A DNA stretch of 64,000 nucleotides, taken from NCBI RefSeq assembly GCF_000834055.1, contig NZ_JXSQ01000017.1:1-64000 (forward strand), read 5' to 3'. The notes beneath the pieces were generated by a model. That model had not been told where the DNA came from, ran no database searches, and saw only the letters and a list, made by a program, of their open reading frames with translations. The position numbers and the translations under genes were made by a program. Origin of the DNA: Leucobacter komagatae. GTDB taxonomy: Bacteria > Actinomycetota > Actinomycetes > Actinomycetales > Microbacteriaceae. Shown piece after piece: positions 26,446-34,501 of this stretch; the first letter of the stretch is position 1; every line of letters starts with the position of its first letter.

Positions 26446-27389
26446 TGTCGATTCGCGAAATCCTTGAGGTCTCCGACGAGATGGACGATCCGCGCCTCTC
26501 CGGCGAACGGATCGCCGATCTTCTGCGTAGCGCCAACGCACCGGGCTGCGAGATCACCGTCACGAGCGTGCCATACGAGGCGCCGGAAGACCCCAGCCAG
26601 CTGTGCGACTTCGTGAAGGTCGTCATCCCTGGCGAGGCAGGCGGCATCGCGGGCGGCGACGCCCCGACGCTCGGGCTCATCGGCAGGCTCGGCGCGCAGC
26701 AGGCGCAGCCGGAGCGGATCGGCTACGTCTCCGACGCCGACGGCTCGATCGTTGCGATCGCCGCCGCGCTCAGGCTGCTCCGCCTCACCGCGGCAGGCGC
26801 GCGCCTCCGCGGCGACGTCATCATCACGACCCACATCGCGACCCACGTGAGCATCACGCCGCGCGAGCCCGTCGACTTCATGGGCGTGCCCGTCTCCTCC
26901 GAGCGCATGAACGAGTTCGAGGTTGACGAGCGGATGGACGCGATCCTCTCCTTCGACACTTCGAAGGGCAACCGCCTCATCAACCACCGCGGCGTCGCGA
27001 TCTCCCCGACCGCGAAGGCAGGCTACCTCTTGCCCGTCTCCCCCGATCTCGTGACGGTGCTCGAGTACGCGACGGGCGAGCCCGCTCGCACTTTCCCGCT
27101 CGCGCAACAGGACATCACCCCCTACGGCAACGGCTATCGTCACTTCAACTCAATCATGCAGCCAACGATCGCGACCGCCGCCCCCGTCGTCGGGGTCGCC
27201 CTCACAGCGCGCGCCGTTGTTCCGGGGTCGTCGACCGGAGCGAGCTTTGAGGGCCCGCTCCTCGACGCGACGCGCTTCGCAGTCGAGGTGGCGAAGACCT
27301 TCGCGCGCGGTGAGGTCGCGTTCTACGAGACGACTGAACACGCTGCACTCATCGCACAGTACGGCGAATTGACCACTTTCCAGCAATAA
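26445..27389 (+). CDS. DUF1177 family protein
   Basis: A 314-aa soluble protein of DUF1177, a family without known function. No signal peptide or membrane segment is seen. Conserved-looking blocks are DFVKVVIPGEAGGIAGGDA (54-72), GDVIITTHIATHVSITP (123-139) with two His residues, NRLINHRGVAISPTAKAGY, and GSSTGASFEGPLLDATRFAVE. The His/Asp/Glu-rich motifs could bind a metal, but that is speculation. The ATG begins in the last base of the pepE stop (TAATG). From memory, DUF1177 recurs near OPT transporters and peptidases, consistent with this operon. Confidence 0.8.
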   Translation: MSIREILEVSDEMDDPRLSGERIADLLRSANAPGCEITVTSVPYEAPEDPSQLCDFVKVVIPGEAGGIAGGDAPTLGLIGRLGAQQAQPERIGYVSDADGSIVAIAAALRLLRLTAAGARLRGDVIITTHIATHVSITPREPVDFMGVPVSSERMNEFEVDERMDAILSFDTSKGNRLINHRGVAISPTAKAGYLLPVSPDLVTVLEYATGEPARTFPLAQQDITPYGNGYRHFNSIMQPTIATAAPVVGVALTARAVVPGSSTGASFEGPLLDATRFAVEVAKTFARGEVAFYETTEHAALIAQYGELTTFQQ

Positions 27390-27399
27390 CTCCCCTTGC

Positions 27400-27446
27400 T
27401 CTCACCGCGCACGTAGCCAACAGACATGCCTGGTGCGCGGTGAGAG
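27400..27446 (+). other. 14-bp-arm hairpin between DUF1177 and the OPT gene
   Basis: CTCTCACCGCGCAC (27400-27413) is the perfect reverse complement of GTGCGCGGTGAGAG (27433-27446), loop 19 bases, ending 26 bases before the OPT start. There is no T-run. It may act as attenuator, partial terminator or mRNA-stability element setting the transporter's level relative to the enzymes. Confidence 0.7.
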
Positions 27447-27472
27447 AATCCCTCCATGAGAAAAGACAGAAC

Positions 27473-29110
27473 ATGAATTCACCAACCGGTGCGCGGATCG
27501 GCAACGTTGCCGCAGCGCATCCCCGAGCCTTCGAGGTCGGCACCCTCCTCGTCTCCGTACTCCTCAGTCTCCTCGGTGCCGTCATCGGCGTCCACCTGAT
27601 CACCACGCTCGGCATCTCGGCGAACACGAGCGTCATCGGGGCCGTGATTGCGATGCTCATCGGCCGCTTCTCGTTCCTTGGGCTCAGCAAGTTCCGCGAC
27701 CCGCACCGCCAAAACATCATCCAGACCGCGATCTCCACGGCAACATTCGCCGCGGCAAACGGTCTACTTGCGCCGATCGCGATCCCATACGCACTGGGCA
27801 TGCCCGAACTCGTATGGCCCATGCTCATCGGCTGCTCGCTCGGCATCATCATCGACGTCTTCATCCTCTACCGAGCCTTCGGTTCGCGCTTCATGCCCGC
27901 CTCAGCCCCGTGGCCTCCAGGCGTCGCTGCAGCAGAGACCATCCGCGCCGGCGCATCGGGTGGCAAGCGCGCGCTTATCCTGCTCGGCGGGGCGGGAGTG
28001 GGCGTCGTCGGATCACTGTTCTCGCTGCCAATGGCTGCGGGTGGCGTCGCCCTTATCGGAAACTTCTGGGCGCTCCTCATGTTCGGCATCGGGCTGCTTT
28101 TGTCGCAGTACGCACCCGCGCTCTGGAACGTCAACCTCGGCGAGATGTACGTCGCGCACGGCGTGATGATCGGCGCAGGCATCGTTGCACTGCTCCAGGT
28201 CATCTGGCTCATCCTCGGTACGCGCACCAAGAAGGCGAAGCTCACAGAGACAGCGCGCATCCAGGCCGTCGCAGAAGACGAGACGCTGCAGTACACGATC
28301 GACAGTACCAGGCTCGGGAAGTCCCTCGGTCTCGGCTACATCCTGTTCGTTGCCGGGGCGCTACTCATCGCGCTTATTGGTGGTGCGATGAACGACCTCA
28401 CCATGTGGGGACTCATCGGGTTCGTGCTGTTCGCCGGTGTGGCCGCGATCGTGCACGAACTCATCGTCGGCCTCGCCGCGATGCACGCTGGTTGGTTCCC
28501 CGCGTTCGCGGTGACACTCATCTTCCTGATCTTCGGCCTCATGCTGAACATCCCCACCGTTCCGCTCGTCATGCTCGTGGCGTACTGCTCTGCAACCGGC
28601 CCCGCGTTCGCCGACATGGGGTACGACTACAAGACCGGGTGGATCCTCCGTCGAGAGCTCAAGCCGTGGAAGGCTGCCGAACTCATCGGCCGCCGTGAGC
28701 AGCTCAAGGCAGCGATCATCGCGATCGCCGTCGCAATCGGCGTCGTCGCCGTTTCCTGGGAGGGGCTCTTCGCGGACGGCAAGCTTCCCCCGTCGTCGAA
28801 GGTCTTCGCCGACACGATCATGGCAGGCGTGACCGACCCGAAGATCATGCTCACGATGGCGCTGTGGGCAATCCCAGGCGCGCTTATCCAGTTCTTCGGC
28901 GGGTCAAAGCGCCAGATGGGCGTGCTGTTCGCGACGGGGCTGCTCGTCGCAACGCCGAACGCCGGCTGGCTCGTGCTCGTCGCGCTCATCATCCGCATCG
29001 TCTGGACGAAGGTCCGCGGCGAACAGGGCGAGCAGGAGCTGTCGCTCGTCGGCGCGGGTGTCATCGCAGCCGACTCCATCATGAACGTCGGCAAGGTCAT
29101 CAAGTTCTGA
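27473..29110 (+). CDS. OPT/YSL-family oligopeptide transporter
   Basis: A 545-aa polytopic membrane protein of the oligopeptide transporter family, proton-coupled importers of small peptides or metal chelates. About 14 hydrophobic segments are seen; the first is near residues 20-45 (FEVGTLLVSVLLSLLGAVIG). I use ATG 27473 because an upstream GTG in frame lies in a hairpin arm. It ends the operon after DUF1177 (83-bp gap holding the hairpin). Together with peptidase E it suggests uptake and hydrolysis of a small peptide; the substrate is unknown. Confidence 0.9.
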   Translation: MNSPTGARIGNVAAAHPRAFEVGTLLVSVLLSLLGAVIGVHLITTLGISANTSVIGAVIAMLIGRFSFLGLSKFRDPHRQNIIQTAISTATFAAANGLLAPIAIPYALGMPELVWPMLIGCSLGIIIDVFILYRAFGSRFMPASAPWPPGVAAAETIRAGASGGKRALILLGGAGVGVVGSLFSLPMAAGGVALIGNFWALLMFGIGLLLSQYAPALWNVNLGEMYVAHGVMIGAGIVALLQVIWLILGTRTKKAKLTETARIQAVAEDETLQYTIDSTRLGKSLGLGYILFVAGALLIALIGGAMNDLTMWGLIGFVLFAGVAAIVHELIVGLAAMHAGWFPAFAVTLIFLIFGLMLNIPTVPLVMLVAYCSATGPAFADMGYDYKTGWILRRELKPWKAAELIGRREQLKAAIIAIAVAIGVVAVSWEGLFADGKLPPSSKVFADTIMAGVTDPKIMLTMALWAIPGALIQFFGGSKRQMGVLFATGLLVATPNAGWLVLVALIIRIVWTKVRGEQGEQELSLVGAGVIAADSIMNVGKVIKF

Positions 29111-29169
29111 CGCGGTAGGGGCGCACGCCCCGCCAGCACCCGCGCCATCAGCTGCGCGGCTTGCACGTA

Positions 29170-29208
29170 GCGAGGGCCCCGTCACCTGTTGGGTGGCGGG
29201 GCCCTCGC
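29170..29208. terminator. terminator between OPT and actP genes
   Basis: GCGAGGGCCCCGTCACC (29170-29186) pairs with GGTGGCGGGGCCCTCGC (29192-29208), 17 bp with one G-T, loop TGTTG, followed by GTTTG. It sits between convergent OPT and actP genes and can serve both. Confidence 0.85.
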
Positions 29209-29263
29209 GTTTGGGGGAACGGCGGTTCAGGTTTGGTTTCTGACTGAACCGCTCGCCGCGCGC

Positions 29264-30907
29264 TCAGTGCTTCACGGGTGGCTCAGCACCGTAACCGGTC
29301 AGCTCGCGCACCTCCATCTCGGCTGCGAGCTTCTTCGACTCGACTGTCTTGTCGGTGACCGAGAACAGCCAGGCGAGGAAGAAGCCAACCGGGATCGAGA
29401 TGATGCCCGGGTTGGACAGCGGGAAGATCGCAAAGTCGACGTTTTCGCCAAACATCGAGTTTGGCGATCCCGAGACAACGGGCGAGAGCGCGATGAGACC
29501 TACAGCCGTCACGAGGCCGCCGATCATCGACGCTACCGCGCCGCGCGTCGTAAACCGCTTCCAGAACAACGAGAAGAGGATTGTTGGCAGGTTCGCCGAC
29601 GCCGCGACGGCGAAGGCGAGCGCCACGAGGAACGCGACGTTTTGGCCCTGCACCCCGATGCCGCCTGCAATCGCAACGATGCCGATGACCACGGTGGTGT
29701 ACCGCGCAACACGCACCTCCTGTTTCTGGGTCACTCTGCCCTTCTTGATCACGTTCGAGTAGATGTCGTGTGCGAACGCTGCGGAAGCCGTGATGGTGAG
29801 CCCGGCGACGACCGCGAGGATCGTCGCGAACGCGACCGCGGAGATGAAGCCGAGCAGCACAGGCCCGCCGAGCTCTGCTGCGAGCAGTGGCGCCGCGGAG
29901 TTCACCCCGCCTGGTGAGGAGACAATGGTGTCCGGCCCAACGAACGCTGCTGCCCCGTACCCGAGCACGAGCGTGAACAGGTAGAAGATGCCGATCAGCC
30001 AGATCGCCCAGACCACTGACTGCCGCGCTGCCTTTGCCGTCGGTACGGTGTAGAAGCGCATGAGCACGTGTGGCAGCCCCGCGGTTCCCAGTACGAGAGC
30101 TAGCGCGAGGGACACGAAGTCGATCGGGAGCGCACCGTACTGGATTCCGGGTGCGAGGATCGCATCACCGTTCGTGTTCTCCGGGTTCGACACCGCGGCC
30201 TCGAGCACTGCGGCAAAGTTGAAGCCCTTGAGCGCGAGCACCCAGATTGTCATCGCGCCGGCGCCGAGGATGAGCAGCGCTGCCTTGATGATCTGCACCC
30301 AGGTGGTCCCCTTCATTCCGCCAATGAGCACGTAGAGGATCATGACGAGCCCGACGATGGCGACAACGAGCGACTGGCCAAGGCTCGTGTCGACGCCGAG
30401 GAGCAGCGAGACGAGCCCGCCGGCTCCCGCCATCTGAGCGAGCAGGTAGAAGAACGTGACGGCAAGCGTCGTGAGCGATGCCGCCATGCGAACGGGGCGC
30501 TCCTTCAACCGGAACGACAGCACGTCGGCCATCGTGAACTTCGCCGTGTTGCGCATGAGCTCGGCGACGAGGAGCAGTGCGACGAGCCACGCAACCAGGA
30601 ACCCGATCGAGTAGAGGAACCCGTCGTACCCGTTCACGGCGATGGCGCCGCAAATACCGAGGAACGAGGCCGCCGAAAGATAGTCACCTGCGATCGCGAG
30701 CCCGTTTTGTCTGCCGGTAAAGGAGCGGCCGCCCGCATAGAAGTCGGCGGCCGTTCGCGTGTTGCGGCTTGCGCGGATCACAATGACCATGGTCACGGCG
30801 ACGAACGCAAGGAATATTGAGATGTTGAGGATCGGGTTTTGATCCGCAGCATCGACAGCCTTCACTATCCCGTTCGCCGCCAGACTTGGCAACTCAGCTG
30901 CGCTCAT
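29264..30907 (-). CDS. actP: cation/acetate symporter, copy 1
   Basis: A 547-aa sodium:solute symporter (SSS family) of the ActP acetate/monocarboxylate permease type, with about 13 membrane helices. The N-terminal core RTAADFYAGGRSFTGRQNGL (about 52-71) and IAGDYLSAASFLGICGA are characteristic. It is nearly the same along its length as the second copy at 32361-33980, including the terminal GYGAEPPV(K/N)H. Its start overlaps the DUF485 stop as ATGA, the standard yjcH-actP arrangement. Acetate is the family substrate; propionate or other short acids are possible. Confidence 0.93.
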   Translation of the reverse strand: MSAAELPSLAANGIVKAVDAADQNPILNISIFLAFVAVTMVIVIRASRNTRTAADFYAGGRSFTGRQNGLAIAGDYLSAASFLGICGAIAVNGYDGFLYSIGFLVAWLVALLLVAELMRNTAKFTMADVLSFRLKERPVRMAASLTTLAVTFFYLLAQMAGAGGLVSLLLGVDTSLGQSLVVAIVGLVMILYVLIGGMKGTTWVQIIKAALLILGAGAMTIWVLALKGFNFAAVLEAAVSNPENTNGDAILAPGIQYGALPIDFVSLALALVLGTAGLPHVLMRFYTVPTAKAARQSVVWAIWLIGIFYLFTLVLGYGAAAFVGPDTIVSSPGGVNSAAPLLAAELGGPVLLGFISAVAFATILAVVAGLTITASAAFAHDIYSNVIKKGRVTQKQEVRVARYTTVVIGIVAIAGGIGVQGQNVAFLVALAFAVAASANLPTILFSLFWKRFTTRGAVASMIGGLVTAVGLIALSPVVSGSPNSMFGENVDFAIFPLSNPGIISIPVGFFLAWLFSVTDKTVESKKLAAEMEVRELTGYGAEPPVKH

Positions 30908-31272
30908 GATGTGCCTCCTTCGGCCCTAGGGACCATAGTTTCCAGCTCGGCGCGCAGGGACTCAGCAATCGGGTCAATCCGACGGTTGGTGTACATGACG
31001 TAGGCGGTGGTGATTGCGAATGTGGTGACAAACTGCGATAGCCCAAACCAAATCCCGACGTTCATGCCGAGCAGTGGCCTCGCCATAAAATCGTGCGCAA
31101 AGGCGCCGAGAACCACGAACAATAAAAACCAGGCGAGAAAGGCCGCGGCGAGCGGAAATACGAACCGCCGCAGCCGTCGCTTCAATTCACGGAATTCCGG
31201 CCTGGCTTGGAATTCCACGTAGTCGATGGAAGGGGAAATACCTTCCACCGCTTCGGATGCTGCATCGGACAT
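30904..31272 (-). CDS. DUF485 membrane protein (YjcH-like), copy 1
   Basis: A 122-aa DUF485 protein with two membrane helices (about 42-64 and 78-97) and charged ends, the usual small partner encoded before actP-type permeases. I use the ATG at 31272, with AGGAGG six bases upstream, instead of a much longer in-frame reading that crosses the divergent promoter. The stop overlaps the actP ATG. It is probably an accessory subunit or assembly factor for the permease; that is inference. Confidence 0.9.
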   Translation of the reverse strand: MSDAASEAVEGISPSIDYVEFQARPEFRELKRRLRRFVFPLAAAFLAWFLLFVVLGAFAHDFMARPLLGMNVGIWFGLSQFVTTFAITTAYVMYTNRRIDPIAESLRAELETMVPRAEGGTS

Positions 31273-31403
31273 TTGGGCCTCCTTGCCCTGCCTCGAGATT
31301 TCAAGGCTCGCCAACGAGAGCTGCAACCCGGCTCTCCACGAACCTTGAGAACCGCAACTGTGCGGTCTGGCTCCGATGCTAGAAACCGTGGTATGCATGT
31401 AGT

Positions 31404-31418
31404 ACCCCCAAAAGTTGG
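31404..31418. promoter_or_regulatory. RamA-like box upstream of ramA-like copy 1
   Basis: ACCCCCAAAAGTTGG, nearly the same as ACCCCCGAAAGTTGG at 36569-36583 before the second copy. The AC4-5 run followed by A/G/T matches the RamA-box pattern known in Corynebacterium glutamicum. It ends about 10 bases before the start codon and overlaps the ribosome site. Confidence 0.6.
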
Positions 31419-31428
31419 GAAGCCGGTG

Positions 31429-32280
31429 ATGTCTTCTGCAATTGACCCGAGACAGCGGCTCCTTCAAGAAGCCGTGACCGAGTTTTCGCGTGCGACGGGG
31501 TTCCCAGTCACCTTTGGAGGCTATGCATCCGAGGGCGTAACCGCTGTGACTGCGATGAGCGGCGCCCATGGAGAAGGCCTGCTGCGCCTTCGCGTCGCGA
31601 ACAGCCGTGGCCTCGGTGGCAGGGCCATGGTCGAGCACCGCCCGCGCTTCACAAGGGACTACATGGCCTCGCGCAACATTAGCCACGACTACGACGCGGA
31701 AATCGGGAGCGAGAGCATCGTGATGCTCGTCGCGGTCCCCGTCGTCGTCAATGACGAAACGCGGGCAGTGCTCTACGGGGGAACGCGCGGCGGCTTCTCC
31801 CCAGACGGCACCTTCATGCGCGCGGCAGCCGCCGTGCGGCGCGACCTCGTGCGTGAGATCCTTGCGGCCGACGAAGGCGACCTCCTCGGGGAACGCTCCC
31901 AGCAGCTCGATACCGAGCTCCACCCCTCAGTTCTCCCCGGCCCCGTCCTCGAGGAGTTGCGCAGCAGCCACGCCGAGGTGCGGCGCATCGCGGCAGAAAC
32001 CACTGACCCAGTCGCACGCGCACGACTCGCTGCGCTCGAAGCCCGCCTCGCCGGAATCGGCCACGATCCGCTCCCCCAGGTAGACGTGCACCTCACCGCA
32101 CGCGAGGTCGACGTGCTCAGCCAAGCCGCAATCGGGGCGACGAACGCCGAGATCGGAGCCACGTTCGGCATCGCTGAGAGCACGGTGAAGAGCTACCTGA
32201 AGACCGCAATGGGAAAGCTCGAGTCGTCGACCCGCCATGCGGCAGTCGCAGCTGCGCGCGGGCGTGGCCTCATTCCCTAG
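31429..32280 (+). CDS. RamA-like LuxR-family regulator, copy 1
   Basis: A 283-aa regulator of RamA size (RamA of C. glutamicum is 282 aa), the activator of acetate genes there. The N-terminal GAF-like domain includes RLRVANSRGLGGRAMVEHRP and SIVMLVAVPVVVNDETRAVL. A coiled linker follows, then the LuxR helix-turn-helix (LTAREVDVLS...NAEIGATFGIAESTVKSYLK, about 220-267). ATG 31429 has GGGAAG six bases upstream. It is divergent from DUF485-actP copy 1, its likely target. The C-terminus is almost the same as that of copy 2 (36592-37464). Confidence 0.88.
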   Translation: MSSAIDPRQRLLQEAVTEFSRATGFPVTFGGYASEGVTAVTAMSGAHGEGLLRLRVANSRGLGGRAMVEHRPRFTRDYMASRNISHDYDAEIGSESIVMLVAVPVVVNDETRAVLYGGTRGGFSPDGTFMRAAAAVRRDLVREILAADEGDLLGERSQQLDTELHPSVLPGPVLEELRSSHAEVRRIAAETTDPVARARLAALEARLAGIGHDPLPQVDVHLTAREVDVLSQAAIGATNAEIGATFGIAESTVKSYLKTAMGKLESSTRHAAVAAARGRGLIP

Positions 32281-32309
32281 GCGTGGCGCACGCGGCAGGC
32301 CACACACAA

Positions 32310-32344
32310 ACGCACTCGCCGACCCAAAGGGCCGGCGAGTGCGT
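32310..32344. terminator. terminator between ramA-like copy 1 and actP copy 2
   Basis: ACGCACTCGCC (32310-32320) pairs with GGCGAGTGCGT (32334-32344), with inner CCC/GGG pairs. It lies between convergent genes. Confidence 0.8.
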
Positions 32345-32360
32345 GCGAAACAGACGGTGC

Positions 32361-33980
32361 TTAGTGGTTGACGGGCGGTTCTGCCCCGTACCCCGTAAGC
32401 GCGCGTACCTCCATCTCAGCTGCGAGCTTCTTCGACTCACGCTTCGGATCCGTGACCGACCCGATCCAACCAAGGAAGAAGCCGAGCGGGATCGACACGA
32501 TGCCAGGGTTCTTCAGCGGGAAGATCGCAAAGTCGACACCGGCGCCGAGCATCGCCGTCTCGTTCCCCGAAACGACGGGCGAGAAGGTGATGAGCAGCAC
32601 TGCAGCGAGCAGGCCGCCGACCATTGACCACACCGCGCCGCGGGTCGTGAACTTCGACCAGAACAGCGAGTACAGAATTGTCGGAAGGTTCGCCGACGCA
32701 GCGACAGCGAACGCGAGCGCAACGAGGAACGCAACGTTCTGCCCCTGCACGCCGATACCGCCGAGGATCGCGGCAGCGCCGATCACGATTGTGGTGATCT
32801 TCGCAACACGCACTTCCTGCTTCGCGGTCGCTTTGCCCTTCTTGATCACGCTGTTGTAGATGTCGTGTGCGAACGATGCCGAGGCCGTGATGGTGAGGCC
32901 AGCGACCACCGCGAGGATCGTCGCGAACGCAACCGCCGAGATAAACCCGAGCAGCAGCGGACCGCCGAGCTCAGCGGCGAGCAGTGGCGCAGCGGAGTTC
33001 TGGCCGCCGGGAGCATTCGCAATCGTCTCCGGACCAACCACGGCAGCTGCGCCGTAACCAAGGACCAGCGTGAAGAGGTAGAAAATACCGATGAGCCAGA
33101 TGGCCCACACCACCGAGCGGCGGGCTTCCTTTGCGGTCGGCACGGTGTAGAAACGCATGAGCACGTGCGGCAGACCCGCGGTGCCAAGCACCAGCGCAAG
33201 GGCGAGCGATACGAAGTCAAGCGGATTCGCACCGTACTGCAGGCCTGGTGAGAGGATCGCGTCCCCGTTGACGTTCTCTGGGTTGTTCACGGCGGCATCG
33301 AGCACTGCTGCGAAGTTGAATCCCTTGAGCGCGAGCACCCAGATGCTCATTGCTCCGGCGCCGGCGATGAGCAACACGGCCTTGATGATCTGCACCCACG
33401 TCGTGCCCTTCATGCCACCGATGAGTACGTACAGGATCATGACGACGCCGACAACCGCAACCACAAGCGACTGACCAAGCTTGTCCTCGACACCGAGCAG
33501 CAGCGACACGAGTCCACCAGCACCCGCCATCTGTGCGAGGAGGTAGAAGAATGAGACGGCAAGCGTAGTGAGCGCCGCGGCCATCCGCACCGGGCGCTGG
33601 CGGAGACGGAACGAGAGCACGTCCGCCATCGTGAACTTTGCCGTGTTGCGCATAAGCTCCGCGACGAGCAGCAGCGCGACGAGCCACGCAACGAGGAAGC
33701 CGATGGAGTACAGGAATCCGTCGTAGCCGTAGATCGCGATTGCGCCACAGATGCCGAGGAACGACGCTGCCGACAGGTAGTCGCCAGCAATCGCGACGCC
33801 GTTTTGACGCCCGGTGAACGACCGCCCACCCGCGTAGAAATCCGCGGCGCTGTTGTTACTGCGGCTAGCGCGGATCACGATCACCATCGTCACCGCGACA
33901 AACGCGAGGAAGATGGCGATGTTGAGGACGGGGTTTTGCGCCGCCGAAGCTTCGGCGGCGAACATGACTGCGCGGTTCAT
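32361..33980 (-). CDS. actP: cation/acetate symporter, copy 2
   Basis: A 539-aa ActP-type sodium:solute symporter, closely similar to copy 1 through all of its roughly 13 helices; main differences are at the N-terminus, in the 395-405 region and in the loop near NETAMLGAGVDFA. The core SNNSAADFYAGGRSFTGRQN and AGDYLSAASFLGICGA segments are intact, so both copies should be functional. The start overlaps DUF485 copy 2 by ATGA. It lies in one strand order with DUF485 and a PrpE-type acyl-CoA synthetase, giving uptake plus activation of a short acid. Confidence 0.93.
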   Translation of the reverse strand: MNRAVMFAAEASAAQNPVLNIAIFLAFVAVTMVIVIRASRSNNSAADFYAGGRSFTGRQNGVAIAGDYLSAASFLGICGAIAIYGYDGFLYSIGFLVAWLVALLLVAELMRNTAKFTMADVLSFRLRQRPVRMAAALTTLAVSFFYLLAQMAGAGGLVSLLLGVEDKLGQSLVVAVVGVVMILYVLIGGMKGTTWVQIIKAVLLIAGAGAMSIWVLALKGFNFAAVLDAAVNNPENVNGDAILSPGLQYGANPLDFVSLALALVLGTAGLPHVLMRFYTVPTAKEARRSVVWAIWLIGIFYLFTLVLGYGAAAVVGPETIANAPGGQNSAAPLLAAELGGPLLLGFISAVAFATILAVVAGLTITASASFAHDIYNSVIKKGKATAKQEVRVAKITTIVIGAAAILGGIGVQGQNVAFLVALAFAVAASANLPTILYSLFWSKFTTRGAVWSMVGGLLAAVLLITFSPVVSGNETAMLGAGVDFAIFPLKNPGIVSIPLGFFLGWIGSVTDPKRESKKLAAEMEVRALTGYGAEPPVNH

Positions 33981-34375
33981 CGGATTCCCCCATCGGTGGT
34001 GTTCGGTGCGTCGTGAGGCGCTGCGAGCTCCTCGAGCTCAGCACGGAGCGCCGTACTGGCCGGATCGAGTCGTCGATTCGCAAATGCGACGTACCACATG
34101 GTGATCCCGAACGTGGTGATGAATTGGGCGAGGCCGAGCCAGAGCCCGACGTTCATGCCGAGGAAGGGGCGGGCCATGAACTCGTGGTTGTAGGCGCCGA
34201 GCAGCACGAAGGCGAGGAACCAGAGGATGAACGCGACCGCGAGCGGGAACGTGAACCGGCGGAACCGGGATTTGAGTTCTTGGAACTCGGGTTGCGCTTG
34301 AAACGCTTCGTAATCGATTGGGGTGTCTTGGCGCGCGTCTGCGCTCCCTTCGACACCTGGGGGAACAGCATTCAT
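33977..34375 (-). CDS. DUF485 membrane protein (YjcH-like), copy 2
   Basis: A 132-aa DUF485 protein with two membrane helices (about 50-72 and 86-105), similar to copy 1 in LLGMNVGIWFGLSQFVTTF versus FLGMNVGLWLGLAQFITTF. The ATG at 34375 has AGGAGG four to five bases upstream; earlier in-frame ATGs lack a site. It is coupled to actP copy 2 (ATGA). A 126-bp gap with a weak hairpin (TGGCCG 34430-34435 / CGGCCA 34444-34449) separates it from the upstream acyl-CoA synthetase gene. Confidence 0.9.
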   Translation of the reverse strand: MNAVPPGVEGSADARQDTPIDYEAFQAQPEFQELKSRFRRFTFPLAVAFILWFLAFVLLGAYNHEFMARPFLGMNVGLWLGLAQFITTFGITMWYVAFANRRLDPASTALRAELEELAAPHDAPNTTDGGIR

Positions 34376-34501
34376 GGGGCCTCCTTGCCACACGGGGATG
34401 GTTCTCTTCATTGCGAAACTTGTGTGCCTTGGCCGCTTCGGCACGGCCAGGCAGCGACCTCAGCAGTTCGTTGGGTCACCGGGTACTACTGCGCTCTCGC
34501 G

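Noticed and set aside
30904-31923. Long reading of DUF485 copy 1 (339 codons)
   Set aside because: The extra N-terminus crosses the divergent promoter and the antisense of the regulator; ATG 31272 has a perfect ribosome site.
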